NCBI GenBank assembly: GCA_964437415.1
Contig: CAYTGN010000014.1
Coordinates: 22,922 to 86,921 of the forward strand
Source of the DNA: CADEDV01 sp964437415
GTDB taxonomy: Bacteria; Bacteroidota; Bacteroidia; Chitinophagales; Chitinophagaceae
DNA length: 64,000 nt
Direction: 5' to 3'
The notes below the pieces were generated by a model, which saw only the letters and a list, made by a program, of their open reading frames with translations, was not told where the DNA came from and searched no databases. Position 1 is the first letter of the stretch, and every line of letters starts with the position of its first letter. Of this stretch, positions 16,363 to 25,517 are shown piece after piece. The position numbers and the translations under genes were made by a program.

Positions 16363-16623
16363 AAGGAGTTGTAAATTTGATGCAATCTAATCCCGATGGG
16401 TTTCGGGACAAAATCTGAAATCAAAAATCAGGTCATGCCTTTTCACAGGAACTTTACTTATTACATTGACAAGCGGAAATGGAAATATATTTTCCTGCTT
16501 GCTACCCTCGAATTGTCAAGGAGATGATCCCTGCCCCTCAGATTAAAATGCTGTTCAGCTGTTTGAATAATGACCAGGCAGGAAAAATCAAAAATCAAAA
16601 ATCTTCAATCAAAAATATCTCCC
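16363..16623. other. Gene-free spacer with AATCAAAA-type repeats
   Basis: No convincing gene is seen. GAAATCAAAAATC at about 16418-16430 and a run of AATCAAAAATC words at 16582-16618 form another self-similar repeat that extends to the homogentisate dioxygenase start. A 31-codon open frame near 16436 has no recognisable product. Confidence 0.5.
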
Positions 16624-17781
16624 ATGCCTCATTACTATAAACTCGGAAATATTCCGCACAAACGTCACACCCAGTTCCGCAAACCGGATGGAACTTTATA
16701 CAGCGAACAATTATTTTCCACCGAAGGGTTCAGCGATGATTATTCATTGCTTTATCATTGCCACCCGCCCACCCAGATCATCAAAACAGAACCACAGGTG
16801 GATGTGAGCCCGCAGGTGGCTGAAGAAAAAATGCTCAAGCATCGCAGCTTTGAAGGTTTTTATGTAAAACCTGTTGCGGACTTTTTGCAAAGCCGCATTC
16901 CTGTACTGGTCAATAATGATTGTCACATTGTGCTGGCTGCCCCGCAGCAAAGCATGAAGGATTATTATTATAAAAACACGGATGCCGATGAGATGATCTT
17001 TGTACATGAGGGCAGCGGCACCGTGCATACACAATATGGCAAACTGCCTTTCGGTTTTGGAGATTATATTGTGTTGCCGAGAGGAACGATCTATCAAATA
17101 GAATTTAACGACGATAAGAATCGCCTGTTCATCGTTGAGTCATTCATACCGCTTCGTTTCCCCAAACGGTATATGAGTCGCTTCGGGCAACTGATGGAAC
17201 ACTCTCCGTATTGTGAAAGAGACATCCGTCCGCCGCAGGACCTGGAAACCTTTGATGAAAAGGGAGATTATCTTATCAAAGCCAAAAAGAGAGGAGTGTT
17301 GTATGGGTTGCATTATGGCACCCATCCTTTTGATGTGATCGGTTGGGACGGCTGCTGCTATCCTTATATCTTTTCCATTCATGATTTTGAGCCGATCACC
17401 GGAAGGGTGCATCAGCCGCCACCGGTGCACCAGACTTTTGAAACCAACGCTTTTGTGGTATGTTCTTTTGTGCCCCGGTTGTTTGATTATCATCCCAATG
17501 CTATTCCTGCACCATATAACCACAGCAATATTGACAGCGATGAAGTGATCTATTATGTGGATGGTGATTTCATGAGCCGCAAGAATGTGACAAGAGGAAT
17601 GATCACATTGCATCCGGCCGGCATCCCGCACGGGCCACATCCCGGCGCTGTGGAGAAAAGCATCGGCGCCAAAGAGACCAAAGAACTGGCGGTGATGGTG
17701 GACACGTTCCGTCCGCTGATGCTGACCAAACAGGCATTGGAGATAGAGAATGCAGATTATGTGATGAGTTGGGCGGAATAA
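16624..17781 (+). CDS. hmgA: Homogentisate 1,2-dioxygenase
   Basis: A 385-residue cupin-fold iron enzyme that opens the ring of homogentisate to maleylacetoacetate in tyrosine and phenylalanine breakdown. Motifs near the active site are visible: VHQPPPVHQTFE near residue 280, SNIDSDEVIYYVDGDF near 310, and HPAGIPHGPHPG near 345 with iron-binding His residues. ATG at 16624 is chosen because the 18 residues before it derive from the intergenic repeat. It stands alone, without fahA or maiA nearby, and is followed by a terminator. Confidence 0.93.
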   Translation: MPHYYKLGNIPHKRHTQFRKPDGTLYSEQLFSTEGFSDDYSLLYHCHPPTQIIKTEPQVDVSPQVAEEKMLKHRSFEGFYVKPVADFLQSRIPVLVNNDCHIVLAAPQQSMKDYYYKNTDADEMIFVHEGSGTVHTQYGKLPFGFGDYIVLPRGTIYQIEFNDDKNRLFIVESFIPLRFPKRYMSRFGQLMEHSPYCERDIRPPQDLETFDEKGDYLIKAKKRGVLYGLHYGTHPFDVIGWDGCCYPYIFSIHDFEPITGRVHQPPPVHQTFETNAFVVCSFVPRLFDYHPNAIPAPYNHSNIDSDEVIYYVDGDFMSRKNVTRGMITLHPAGIPHGPHPGAVEKSIGAKETKELAVMVDTFRPLMLTKQALEIENADYVMSWAE

Positions 17782-17805
17782 GAAAATCAGTTCTTTCCTG
17801 ATATA

Positions 17806-17836
17806 TGAAAGGCCTTTTAAGGGTCTTTCATTTTTT
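17806..17836 (+). terminator. Intrinsic terminator after hmgA
   Basis: TGAAAGGCCTT and AAGGGTCTTTCA form an interrupted stem followed by ATTTTTT, 24 bases after the hmgA stop. Confidence 0.75.
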
Positions 17837-17913
17837 GTGGTACAAATTTTCTCCATTGGCCATTTCCCTTCTTTTAAATAGCTTCCCGTTTATTTACCGC
17901 TAATTCATCCGCT

Positions 17914-19074
17914 ATGTTCCGCTCATTCATTTTTTCTTTTTCTGCCATCATTGTTCTTTTATTCGCTGCATCGCTGGAAGGCCAGGCGCAGGCTGAAAAA
18001 GCCGAAGCCGGCATTAAAGCCATTATGGAACAAACACCCGTGATGGGTTTGTCTGTGGCTGTGGTGAAGAAGGGTAAGATCATTTACAGCCGGTCTTTCG
18101 GGATGGAAGACATGGAGAAAAATATCCCGTTATCAAATGAACATATTTTTCGCATCGCCTCCATCTCCAAATCTTTTTCGGCTACTGCCATCATGCAATT
18201 AGCAGAAAAAAAGAAACTGTCATTAGATGATGATGTGAGCAACCTGGTAGGTTTCAAAGTGAGAAACCCAAAGTTTCCTGAAACTATCATCACCCTTCGT
18301 TTGCTTTTGTCACATCGTTCCAGCATCAACGACCGGCAGGGTTATTTTACGCTGGATGCAATCAACCCGGATAAGAATAAGGACTGGGCAAAATGTTATA
18401 ATGATTATGAACCAGGCGCCGGTTATCAATACTGCAACCTGAACTATAATATGGCGGGCACCATCATTGAAAGAATATCCGGTCAGCGGTTTGACCAGTA
18501 TGTGAAGAAAAATATTCTTGACCGCCTGGGTTTATATGGCGGCTATTGGGTGGATGGCCTGGACAGCACCCGGTTTGCCACGATCTATGAGTACAATGAT
18601 TCGTTGAAAAAATTCACGGCTTCTCCCGGCGCCTATGCGCCCCGCCGTGAAGAGATAGCCAATTATGTGATGGGTTACAGCACACCGATATTTTCTCCCA
18701 CCGGTGGCATGAAAATATCAGCCCCTGACCTGGCGAAATATATGATCATGCACATGAAGCAGGGCCGTTATAAAGGGAAAAGAATTATTTCCAAAGAAAG
18801 TGCCCGGCAGATGCAGACGCCACTGTCTGAACAGGAAGGGTATGGGCTTGCTATTTCTACAACGAAAAAACTAATCGCCGGAAAAACAATGAAGGGGCAT
18901 ACCGGTGTGGCCTATGGGCTGTACAGCGCTATGTTCTTTCAGCCGGAGGAAGAGTTTGGATTTGTGGTGATCAGCAATGGCTGTCATCCCGGCTATACGG
19001 ACGGCTATAATACTGTGATGCGGAAAACCATTGCCTGTTTGTATGAGAGTTTTATTGCGGCGGGCAGTAAATAG
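17914..19074 (+). CDS. Beta-lactamase class C-like serine hydrolase
   Basis: A 386-residue exported enzyme of the serine beta-lactamase/D-Ala-D-Ala peptidase fold. A signal peptide covers about residues 1-26. The nucleophile motif SxxK is SISK at 83-86, the Tyr motif YCN near residue 171, and HTG (in KGHTGVAYG) takes the place of KTG. Such proteins are esterases, peptidases or D-amino-acid amidases rather than antibiotic-resistance enzymes in most cases. The substrate cannot be told. Single gene with no operon partner. Confidence 0.88.
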   Translation: MFRSFIFSFSAIIVLLFAASLEGQAQAEKAEAGIKAIMEQTPVMGLSVAVVKKGKIIYSRSFGMEDMEKNIPLSNEHIFRIASISKSFSATAIMQLAEKKKLSLDDDVSNLVGFKVRNPKFPETIITLRLLLSHRSSINDRQGYFTLDAINPDKNKDWAKCYNDYEPGAGYQYCNLNYNMAGTIIERISGQRFDQYVKKNILDRLGLYGGYWVDGLDSTRFATIYEYNDSLKKFTASPGAYAPRREEIANYVMGYSTPIFSPTGGMKISAPDLAKYMIMHMKQGRYKGKRIISKESARQMQTPLSEQEGYGLAISTTKKLIAGKTMKGHTGVAYGLYSAMFFQPEEEFGFVVISNGCHPGYTDGYNTVMRKTIACLYESFIAAGSK

Positions 19075-19147
19075 TTTTCTCCACAGTTCCCCGGTATACA
19101 CCGGCTTTGCCGGGAACATTTGTTACTTTCATTGAAAGTTTTTGGGT

Positions 19148-19978
19148 ATGGATAGTGTAAAGTTATTTGAGGACAGGCAGATCCGTTCTATATGGAATGA
19201 GGAGGATGAGTCCTGGTATTTTAGTATTGTGGATGTGGTAAAGGTTCTGACGGATAGCCCTAATCCAAGGAAATACTGGAGTGTCTTAAAAGTGCGTCTC
19301 AAAAAGGAAGGCAGTCAGTTGGCTACAAATTGTAGTCAACTGAAAATGCAATCGGCCGATGGAAAATTTTACAAAACAGATGTAGCCAGCACAGAGCAAC
19401 TACTTCGTCTCATCCAGTCCATTCCATCTCCCAAAGCTGAACCATTTAAACTCTGGCTGGCGCAAACGGGTTATGAAAGAATAGAGGAAATACAGGACCC
19501 CGAATTGAGTATTGACCGGGCTATGGAGAATTACCTGAAACTGGGTTACAGCAAAGAATGGATCAACCAGCGGCTGAAAAGCATTGAAGTGAGAAAAGAA
19601 CTGACGGATGAATGGGAGCAGAGAGGTGTAAAGAAAGGGCAGGAGTATGCAACACTGACCGATATTATAAGTAAAGCATGGAGCGGTAAAACAGCGAAGG
19701 AATATAAAAAGCATAAAGGCCTGAAAAAAGAAAACCTGCGGGATAATATGACGAACCTCGAACTGGTGCTGAATATGCTTGCTGAGGCAACCACCACTGA
19801 GATCAGCAGGGAAAAGAAACCCAAAGGCTTTGATGAGAATAAAACAGTCGCTTTGCAGGGCGGCACTATTGCCGGTAATACCCGCAAGGCCATTGAGGCC
19901 AAGACAGGGAAAAAAGTGGTGAGCCAGCTTAATGCAAAGGGCTTGAAAAATAAGGGCGGGAATAAGAAATTGAAATAG
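19148..19978 (+). CDS. BRO-N / DinD-like antirepressor-type protein
   Basis: A 276-residue protein. Residues about 4-110 form a BRO-N domain (FEDRQIRSIWNEEDESWYF ... DVVKVLTDS ... LLRLIQSIPS), a DNA-binding fold found in phage antirepressors and DinD. The middle part (DRAMENYLKLGYSKEWINQRL ... ELTDEWEQRGVKKGQEYATL) is shared with chromosomal relatives, and the tail is Lys-rich (LKNKGGNKKLK). ATG at 19148 is preferred over a TTG two codons earlier. No phage structural or integrase genes are nearby, so it is a lone, possibly domesticated gene. Role unknown. Confidence 0.8.
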   Translation: MDSVKLFEDRQIRSIWNEEDESWYFSIVDVVKVLTDSPNPRKYWSVLKVRLKKEGSQLATNCSQLKMQSADGKFYKTDVASTEQLLRLIQSIPSPKAEPFKLWLAQTGYERIEEIQDPELSIDRAMENYLKLGYSKEWINQRLKSIEVRKELTDEWEQRGVKKGQEYATLTDIISKAWSGKTAKEYKKHKGLKKENLRDNMTNLELVLNMLAEATTTEISREKKPKGFDENKTVALQGGTIAGNTRKAIEAKTGKKVVSQLNAKGLKNKGGNKKLK

Positions 19979-20021
19979 ACCCGTATTCACCCTCCGTGAG
20001 CATCCACCAACTGCATTGAAC

Positions 20022-20414
20022 ATGAACATCGCCATAAAAACCTACAACGAAAAACAAACCGCATCGGACAAAGCCATCTGCGATCTGCTTGCCACTATCA
20101 TTGACGGTGTGCTGAAAGAAGCAGAGAACAAGATCTGGCATGCCCACCCGGTCTGGTTCCTGGAAGGGAATCCTGTTGTGGGTTATAGCAAATTGAAAGA
20201 CTGTGTCCGTTTGTTATTCTGGAGCGGTGCTGATTTTGATGAAGAGAAACTTCAGCCCGGCACCGGGAAATTCAAAGATGCTTCTATCCGTTATACGGAG
20301 GCCAGCCAGGTTAATTTAAAGGATATAAAACGCTGGCTGAAAAAATCAAGGGAGATTCAATGGGATTATAAAAATATCGTGAAACGAAAAGGAAAACTGG
20401 TACGCTTAAAATAG
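20022..20414 (+). CDS. DUF1801 (YdhG-like) protein
   Basis: A 130-residue cytoplasmic protein of the DUF1801 family. Characteristic features are IWHAHPVWFLEGNPVVGYSK, LLFWSGADFDEE, and the Lys/Trp-rich C-terminus (DIKRWLKKSREIQWDYKNI). No catalytic function is established for the family. The gene follows the BRO-N gene by 43 bases on the same strand, so both may be co-transcribed. ATG at 20022 is chosen over a TTG two codons earlier. Confidence 0.82.
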   Translation: MNIAIKTYNEKQTASDKAICDLLATIIDGVLKEAENKIWHAHPVWFLEGNPVVGYSKLKDCVRLLFWSGADFDEEKLQPGTGKFKDASIRYTEASQVNLKDIKRWLKKSREIQWDYKNIVKRKGKLVRLK

Positions 20415-20467
20415 TGAATAAAGATTGCTTTGTTCTTGCTCTTCTCGGTTGCCAAGGGGCATCGAAA

Positions 20468-20490
20468 CTCCAAAGTCAGAGACTTTGGAG
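20468..20490. repeat. Perfect hairpin CTCCAAAGTC/GACTTTGGAG
   Basis: A 10-bp perfect stem with a 3-base AGA loop sits between the convergent DUF1801 and beta-barrel genes. There is no long T run, so it looks more like an intergenic repeat than a classical terminator. Confidence 0.6.
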
Positions 20491-20534
20491 AACTGTAAAG
20501 TTTGCTAAGTCAAAAGTTTTGTAAAGCAGCGGAA

Positions 20535-21149
20535 TCAGTTCCTTGACATGAAATAAAAGCCGAGGTTCAAAGAAACCGTCTGCAGGTTCTTGACATCATT
20601 GTATTTAAAAGCGGTATAATGATAGCGGAGAGACAGGTCAACGCCGTTCATGGCATATTTGCCAAAAGCGATACGGGTGCCAATTTCCGGGGCAACGGAA
20701 AAACGTAAGGCATTTCGTTCATCCACCAGTGTGCCAAACCATTCCTGGTAGTTAACAATATTCACCCCGGCGCCAATGGCGGCATAAGGCTGAAGGGCTA
20801 AACCGTCTTTGAACTTACTATAGCTTGCTTTCGCCAAAACCGGTATCAACTGCAGTGAATGCGATTTCACGGCAGAAATATCTGTTTCGGGCCAGGAGTA
20901 AGTTTGCCGGTCCTTTTTCTGGTAGAGGTCATTATAACCCGCAAGCAGCCCAAGCGAAACATTATCATTGACGAAATAACTGAAATCCAGCGAGAATCCT
21001 CTTGCAGAAATATCGTTTACAAAGTTTTTACTCAAGCTGCCAACAGGCAGGTATGTTGATTGCCGGATGCTGACCAACGATAAACCTTGTTGCGAAAAGC
21101 CTGCTGTTACGAGGAAACTGCACAATGCAAAAAGCAATATTTTTTTCAT
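20535..21149 (-). CDS. Outer-membrane beta-barrel protein
   Basis: A 204-residue exported protein with a signal peptide (residues 1-19, ending AGFSQ). The mature part alternates polar and hydrophobic residues in strands and contains the small-barrel pattern NDNVSLGLLAGYND, ALQPYAAIGAGVN, GVDLSLRYHY, ending LNLGFYFMSRN. It is likely an OmpA/OmpX-like small barrel of unknown role. It lies 25 bases after the DUF4136 lipoprotein gene on the same strand and is probably in one operon with it. Confidence 0.82.
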   Translation of the reverse strand: MKKILLFALCSFLVTAGFSQQGLSLVSIRQSTYLPVGSLSKNFVNDISARGFSLDFSYFVNDNVSLGLLAGYNDLYQKKDRQTYSWPETDISAVKSHSLQLIPVLAKASYSKFKDGLALQPYAAIGAGVNIVNYQEWFGTLVDERNALRFSVAPEIGTRIAFGKYAMNGVDLSLRYHYTAFKYNDVKNLQTVSLNLGFYFMSRN

Positions 21150-21174
21150 CGTAATAAGATTTTAAAGTCTGTTA

Positions 21175-21807
21175 TTAATTTCTCCTGATATATGGGGCAA
21201 TATCAAACAGCCCTTTTACAATATGCGGGATGGCCTGTGTGTTAAAGATCTGTTCACCACGGATGGTACCGCTCCATAAAATGCGAAGCGAATTGCCACT
21301 GGGATTTTTCAGGTCAATAATATCAATGGCCCATGCTGATTCGGTAGTGTTATAAAACACAAACTGCGTAGGCGCCCATCCGAAACCCGGGTAGCCCCAG
21401 AAGCCGGGATCCCAGTAGCCATAGAATGGATCCCACCAGCCGTTTAAGGCTGCCACATTTGTATAGCTGTTATCTACCCTTGCTATGCTGATACCAAGAT
21501 CTGGGTTGTTGCCTCGTTCTGTAATAGTATATCCTCTTGACTGCAGCGTTGATCTCACTTCCGAGATCATGCTTTGAGCAAGGCTGTTTGTTTCATAATT
21601 ATTGCTCCCTGGTCTGTTGCTGATCAGCACCACAGAATCGGGAATGGTCACGGTTAGAAAATTTGTATAATCTGTATTCGCATTATTACCACTGCTGATA
21701 TATACCCAGCTTTCCTCAACAGTGAGATTGTCAATGGGGTCTTTGCGGCAGGATGCCAGGAGCAAGAGCATCGTAAAAGGCAGTAATGCAATTGTCAGTC
21801 GTTTCAT
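21175..21807 (-). CDS. DUF4136 lipoprotein
   Basis: A 210-residue predicted lipoprotein: the start at 21807 gives MKRLTIALLPFTMLLLLASC with a lipobox LASC. The mature part follows the DUF4136 pattern, with TDYTNFLTVTIPDSVVLI, a conserved block NNPDLGISIARVDN, a Gly/Trp/Pro/Tyr-rich middle (GWWDPFYGYWDPGFWG) and AWAIDIIDLKNPSGNSLRILWSG near the end. The family is envelope-associated with no known activity. The gene pair DUF4136 plus small barrel suggests joint function at the outer membrane. Confidence 0.83.
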   Translation of the reverse strand: MKRLTIALLPFTMLLLLASCRKDPIDNLTVEESWVYISSGNNANTDYTNFLTVTIPDSVVLISNRPGSNNYETNSLAQSMISEVRSTLQSRGYTITERGNNPDLGISIARVDNSYTNVAALNGWWDPFYGYWDPGFWGYPGFGWAPTQFVFYNTTESAWAIDIIDLKNPSGNSLRILWSGTIRGEQIFNTQAIPHIVKGLFDIAPYIRRN

Positions 21808-21932
21808 AATCTGTGATTTAATAGTAAACATCTAACAAAAAAGAGGCCAGCCGGATTGCAAACAACCTGTTAAGTTCTGAGTAAAAAATTTTCTGTGGGT
21901 TATGCAAAACCTGAGACTTGCAGAACGTTTTT

Positions 21933-21957
21933 TATTTCCCGGATGAGCCGGGAAATA
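21933..21957. terminator. Strong hairpin between Hcp-like and DUF4136 genes
   Basis: TATTTCCCGG and CCGGGAAATA form a 10-bp stem with a 5-base loop. On the minus strand the stem is followed by A-rich sequence, so a simple intrinsic terminator is not assured; it may serve as a transcript boundary or stability element. Confidence 0.45.
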
Positions 21958-21999
21958 ACAAACAGTTTCAGATCACGGATAGCGGGTGATTGAGATCCG

Positions 22000-22521
22000 C
22001 TAAATTCTTTTATTCAGTTTCACGTCATATCCGGCTTTGACAGGGCTCCCTTTATTGTCCTTATGCTCCCAGGTGATCTTAGAATAATTCAATGACACTT
22101 CTTCGGTGGTTTCGCATTTTGGTGTGCATTGTGAAGAGGTTTCCACCCCGGATATCCGGACATCAGACAGCACGACCCGGTAAAAACTTTTGCCATCAGC
22201 AGCAGTGATCTCTATTTCCACTTCAGGGATATTTTCACCCATAGCGCATTTTTGCATCAGAACGGGAGAGGTCTTATCAATTTTTTTGGTGATTATAAGG
22301 TCATTAAAATTTGTCTTGCCCATCGCTGCCCTGCCTGAACCTGCTGCGGCGGAAGTGCTGCCTATTCCCAATTTATAACCTGTGAGGCTGATCCAGTCAC
22401 GGCGGGCCTGGTCCTGAGTTTCGCCGGGAACACCACTTATTTTCATAAACATGCTTTGCCCGTATGCCATGCTGAATACAAATATGGCCGGCAGCAACAG
22501 GAGATGCTTAAAATTTTTCAT
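22000..22521 (-). CDS. Hcp-family protein with a Sec signal peptide
   Basis: A 173-residue protein of the Hcp (type VI tube, DUF796) family. After a signal peptide (about residues 1-21, ending AYGQ) comes SMFMKISGVPGETQD, TNFNDLIITKKIDKTSPVL and ITWEHKDNKGSPVKAGYDVKLN, the recognisable Hcp core. True Hcp tube proteins have no signal peptide and no type VI genes are nearby, so this is probably an exported Hcp-fold protein with another role. It contains a Cys pair (CTPKCET) suited to a periplasmic disulfide. Confidence 0.8.
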   Translation of the reverse strand: MKNFKHLLLLPAIFVFSMAYGQSMFMKISGVPGETQDQARRDWISLTGYKLGIGSTSAAAGSGRAAMGKTNFNDLIITKKIDKTSPVLMQKCAMGENIPEVEIEITAADGKSFYRVVLSDVRISGVETSSQCTPKCETTEEVSLNYSKITWEHKDNKGSPVKAGYDVKLNKRI

Positions 22522-22620
22522 AACTGAATGTTTTGATTAATTAAAAGGTAGGGAAATTATTTGAAACAGGCTCGGCGAAGTTTCAGACTTTGTAAAGAGG
22601 GTCTTGGTAAAACCGTAGAT

Positions 22621-25449
22621 TTAATTCATCACCTCATCTGCCAGGTAAAGCACCGATTCATAATTCTTTCCAACGGCCTCTGTAATGGCCATTTCGCAGG
22701 TTTTGGTGGAAGAGTAATAACCATCGTAATTATTTTGCTTCACTTCTCTTGCTTCATGTGCGGTAGCAGATGCAGTGAGCTCTGGGAACAGAAACCCACG
22801 ATCACCAGCCATACCGCAGCACCCGGCTGTGCCCGGCACGGTCACCTGCTCTGCAAAACGGGCAGCTATTTTGGAAAACTTGAATTCAATGCCCATTTTG
22901 TGTAAGGAACAGACAGGGTGCAGCACTATATTTTTCTTTTTATCAGTATTAAAATCTTTGAGCAACAACATATCATGCAGGTAGTCTATGCTGTCCATGA
23001 TACGCAACTGATCAAAGCGATCCTGGTTTTCTTTGGTAAGTACAGGACGCAGGTGTTGCAGCGTATAAGTGCAGGAGCTGATGTCCATTACCACAGGATA
23101 TTTGCCATTGGCTGTTATCTTCCACAATTGTTCAATGATCTTGTTGGCGGTATAACGATATGCTTTGCTATATCCCTTGGATGAAAATATCTGCCCGCAA
23201 CAGGCGCCGGTGATCTTGTCTGCTATGATAACACTGATGCCTGCTTTGGCCGTCACACTCAAAAATGTTTCCATCACATTCTTTTTGCCATCTGCGCCGC
23301 TGCCCATCAGCCGGGATATGCAGGCCGGGAAATAGACTATTGCTGAAGAATCATAAGCCGCAGTATTTTTTTTCTTTATTGCTTTCAATGATGGCGGACT
23401 GCTCAACTGGATTGTCCATAACGGAAAAGCAGGAATGATTCTGCGGATGCCTTTGGTAAGGCGATACACGGTTTTCTTCCCGGTTAGTTTATTAAAGAAA
23501 GACCCTGTCCGCAATGCAAATCTTGCCAGCCGTTCTGTTAAACCAAAGTTTTTAGCGACAAACAATGCCATACTATTGGAGAAAGAGGAATGATTTTCTT
23601 TCCGCAATCTTTTCACCAAATCACCGGTATTAATATCAACCGGGCAGGCTGTGGCACACATGCCATCCACAGCACAGGTGTCAAGACCGTCATACCGGTA
23701 TTGTTTTAATAACTGTTTGTACTTTTTTGCTTCACCGGCATCTTTGAATTGCTTCAATGCCCGGCGCACTACAATTCTTCTCCGCGGTGTCAGTGTCAGG
23801 TCGCGGCTGGGACATTTATGCTCACAAAAACCACATTCGATACATTTATCTACTTCTTCTTCAACAGGAGGCAAGGGCTTCAGATTTTTAATATGCACTT
23901 GTTTGTCATCATTGATGATGACACCTGGATTCAGCAGGTTGTGCGGATCAGCCGCCGCTTTGATGCGTTTCATCATCCGGTAGGCATCGCCGCCCCATTC
24001 GGTTTCAACAAAGGGGGCCATATTGCGACCGGTGCCATGTTCCGCTTTTATGGCGCCGTTATATTTGCTCACCACCATTTCCACCACTTCCTGCATGAAA
24101 CGGTCATAACGTTCGATCTCTGCTTTTGTATCAAATGCCTGTGTCACCACAAAGTGAATATTGCCATCCTTTGCATGACCGAAGATGATGGCATTATCAT
24201 ACTGGTATTTTTTGAACAACACCTGCAGGTCAAGTATGGCATCACCCAAACTCTCCAGCGGGAAAGAAATATCTTCTAACAATACTGTGGTGCCGCTGGC
24301 CCTGACAGCGCCAACTGCAGGAAACATCCCTTTGCGGATCTTCCATAAAAAAGCAATTTCATTGGCATCCGTCGTAAACACAGGTGCATTAATGAGTGTA
24401 AGTTCAGCGGAGTGGGAAAGAAAATGATTCACCCTTGCTGCTAACTGTTCCGATGTTTTTTCCTGGAATTCGATCAGCAAAGCCGCTGCATCAGGAGGAA
24501 GGGTTTTTATAAAAGGATCAATACCTTTCATATTCTCCACAGCCCGTAGTGATGCCCTGTCCATCAGTTCCACCATCTCCGCACCGGCCTGTATCAATGG
24601 CTGTATCGCTTTGCAGGCAGCATAGATATCGGGGAAATATAAAAGCGAAGTGGACTTGCAGGGCAGATCGGGAATGGTGTTCAGAACTGCCTCTGAAATA
24701 AAAGCAAGTGTACCTTCAGCGCCGATCAGCAGGTGAGAGAATATATCCAAAGGATGCTCATGGTCTATGAAAGCATTCAATGAATACCCGACCGTGTTCT
24801 TCATTTGGTATTTGTACCTGATCTTACTATAAAGTGTTACATCAGTAATGATCTCTTCGCGGATGCTTTTTAATTCGGCAGAAAGAGCAGGACAGTCCTT
24901 TTCGAATCTTGTGTAATCATCTTTGTTCTCCGTGTTGAAAATTTTTCCTTCAGGCAGCATGAAGCGGATATGCTGCACCGTGTGATAGGAATTGTATTTC
25001 ACCCCGCAGCACATGCCGCTGGAGTTGTTTGAAAGAATGCCACCCATCATGGCTGTATTGATGCTGGCAGGGTCGGGGCCTATCTTTCGCTGCTGCTTCT
25101 TCAAGTACATGTTCACCATTGCCCCGGTGATACCCGGCTGCACTCTTACTTTGTTGCCTTCTTCTTCCACCTTCACTTTATTCCAGAATTGGGAGAGGTC
25201 TACCAGAATGCCGTCAGTGATGGATTGTCCCGACAGGCTGCTGCCGCCGGTGCGGAATACCAGCGGAGTTTTGTTGTTATGGGAAAAATGGAACAAGGAA
25301 CGAATTTCTTCCTCACTCACCGGCTGCACCACAGCTTGTGGCATCAGGTAATAAAACCCGGCATCGGATGCATAAGAAACCCGGTCAATCAGGCGGGTCT
25401 TTACTCTTTCGGTTGGCAATAGTTTTAGCAGTTCGTCCGGCAGGTTCAT
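22621..25449 (-). CDS. FAD/Fe-S dehydrogenase, D-lactate (glycolate) dehydrogenase type
   Basis: A 942-residue multidomain oxidoreductase. The N-terminal part (about 1-240) is an FAD-binding domain (FRTGGSSLSGQS ... GPDPASINTAMMGGIL), followed by an FAD-oxidase C-terminal domain to about 500 (GHAKDGNIHFV). Two 4Fe-4S ligand groups follow: CIECGFCEHKCP near 535 and CAVDGMCATACPVD near 592. The last 250 residues are CCG-type domains (GACCGQ near 745, HPVC near 840, GCCGMAGD near 875). Relatives such as YdiJ and Dld oxidise D-2-hydroxyacids and pass electrons to quinone at the inner face of the membrane. Exact substrate unknown; stands alone. Confidence 0.87.
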   Translation of the reverse strand: MNLPDELLKLLPTERVKTRLIDRVSYASDAGFYYLMPQAVVQPVSEEEIRSLFHFSHNNKTPLVFRTGGSSLSGQSITDGILVDLSQFWNKVKVEEEGNKVRVQPGITGAMVNMYLKKQQRKIGPDPASINTAMMGGILSNNSSGMCCGVKYNSYHTVQHIRFMLPEGKIFNTENKDDYTRFEKDCPALSAELKSIREEIITDVTLYSKIRYKYQMKNTVGYSLNAFIDHEHPLDIFSHLLIGAEGTLAFISEAVLNTIPDLPCKSTSLLYFPDIYAACKAIQPLIQAGAEMVELMDRASLRAVENMKGIDPFIKTLPPDAAALLIEFQEKTSEQLAARVNHFLSHSAELTLINAPVFTTDANEIAFLWKIRKGMFPAVGAVRASGTTVLLEDISFPLESLGDAILDLQVLFKKYQYDNAIIFGHAKDGNIHFVVTQAFDTKAEIERYDRFMQEVVEMVVSKYNGAIKAEHGTGRNMAPFVETEWGGDAYRMMKRIKAAADPHNLLNPGVIINDDKQVHIKNLKPLPPVEEEVDKCIECGFCEHKCPSRDLTLTPRRRIVVRRALKQFKDAGEAKKYKQLLKQYRYDGLDTCAVDGMCATACPVDINTGDLVKRLRKENHSSFSNSMALFVAKNFGLTERLARFALRTGSFFNKLTGKKTVYRLTKGIRRIIPAFPLWTIQLSSPPSLKAIKKKNTAAYDSSAIVYFPACISRLMGSGADGKKNVMETFLSVTAKAGISVIIADKITGACCGQIFSSKGYSKAYRYTANKIIEQLWKITANGKYPVVMDISSCTYTLQHLRPVLTKENQDRFDQLRIMDSIDYLHDMLLLKDFNTDKKKNIVLHPVCSLHKMGIEFKFSKIAARFAEQVTVPGTAGCCGMAGDRGFLFPELTASATAHEAREVKQNNYDGYYSSTKTCEMAITEAVGKNYESVLYLADEVMN

Positions 25450-25517
25450 ACTGCAATGTAATGCGCTATATGGTTACAGGAAAACGCAAAAAACCGCAAC
25501 AAATAAAGTAAGCCTGT

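Noticed and set aside
16436..16531. Short plus-strand frame starting MPFHRNFTYYIDKRKW
   Set aside because: Only 31 codons, no ribosome-binding or family support, and it sits in a repeat-containing spacer.
17914..19074. Beta-lactam resistance gene
   Set aside because: The SxxK hydrolase fold is generic; HTG replaces KTG and nothing in the context points to resistance.
19148..20414. Prophage or integrative element
   Set aside because: Only one phage-type gene; no integrase, attachment repeats or structural genes were found.
22000..22521. Type VI secretion locus
   Set aside because: Only one Hcp-like gene is present, with a Sec signal; no sheath, baseplate or ATPase genes are in the window.
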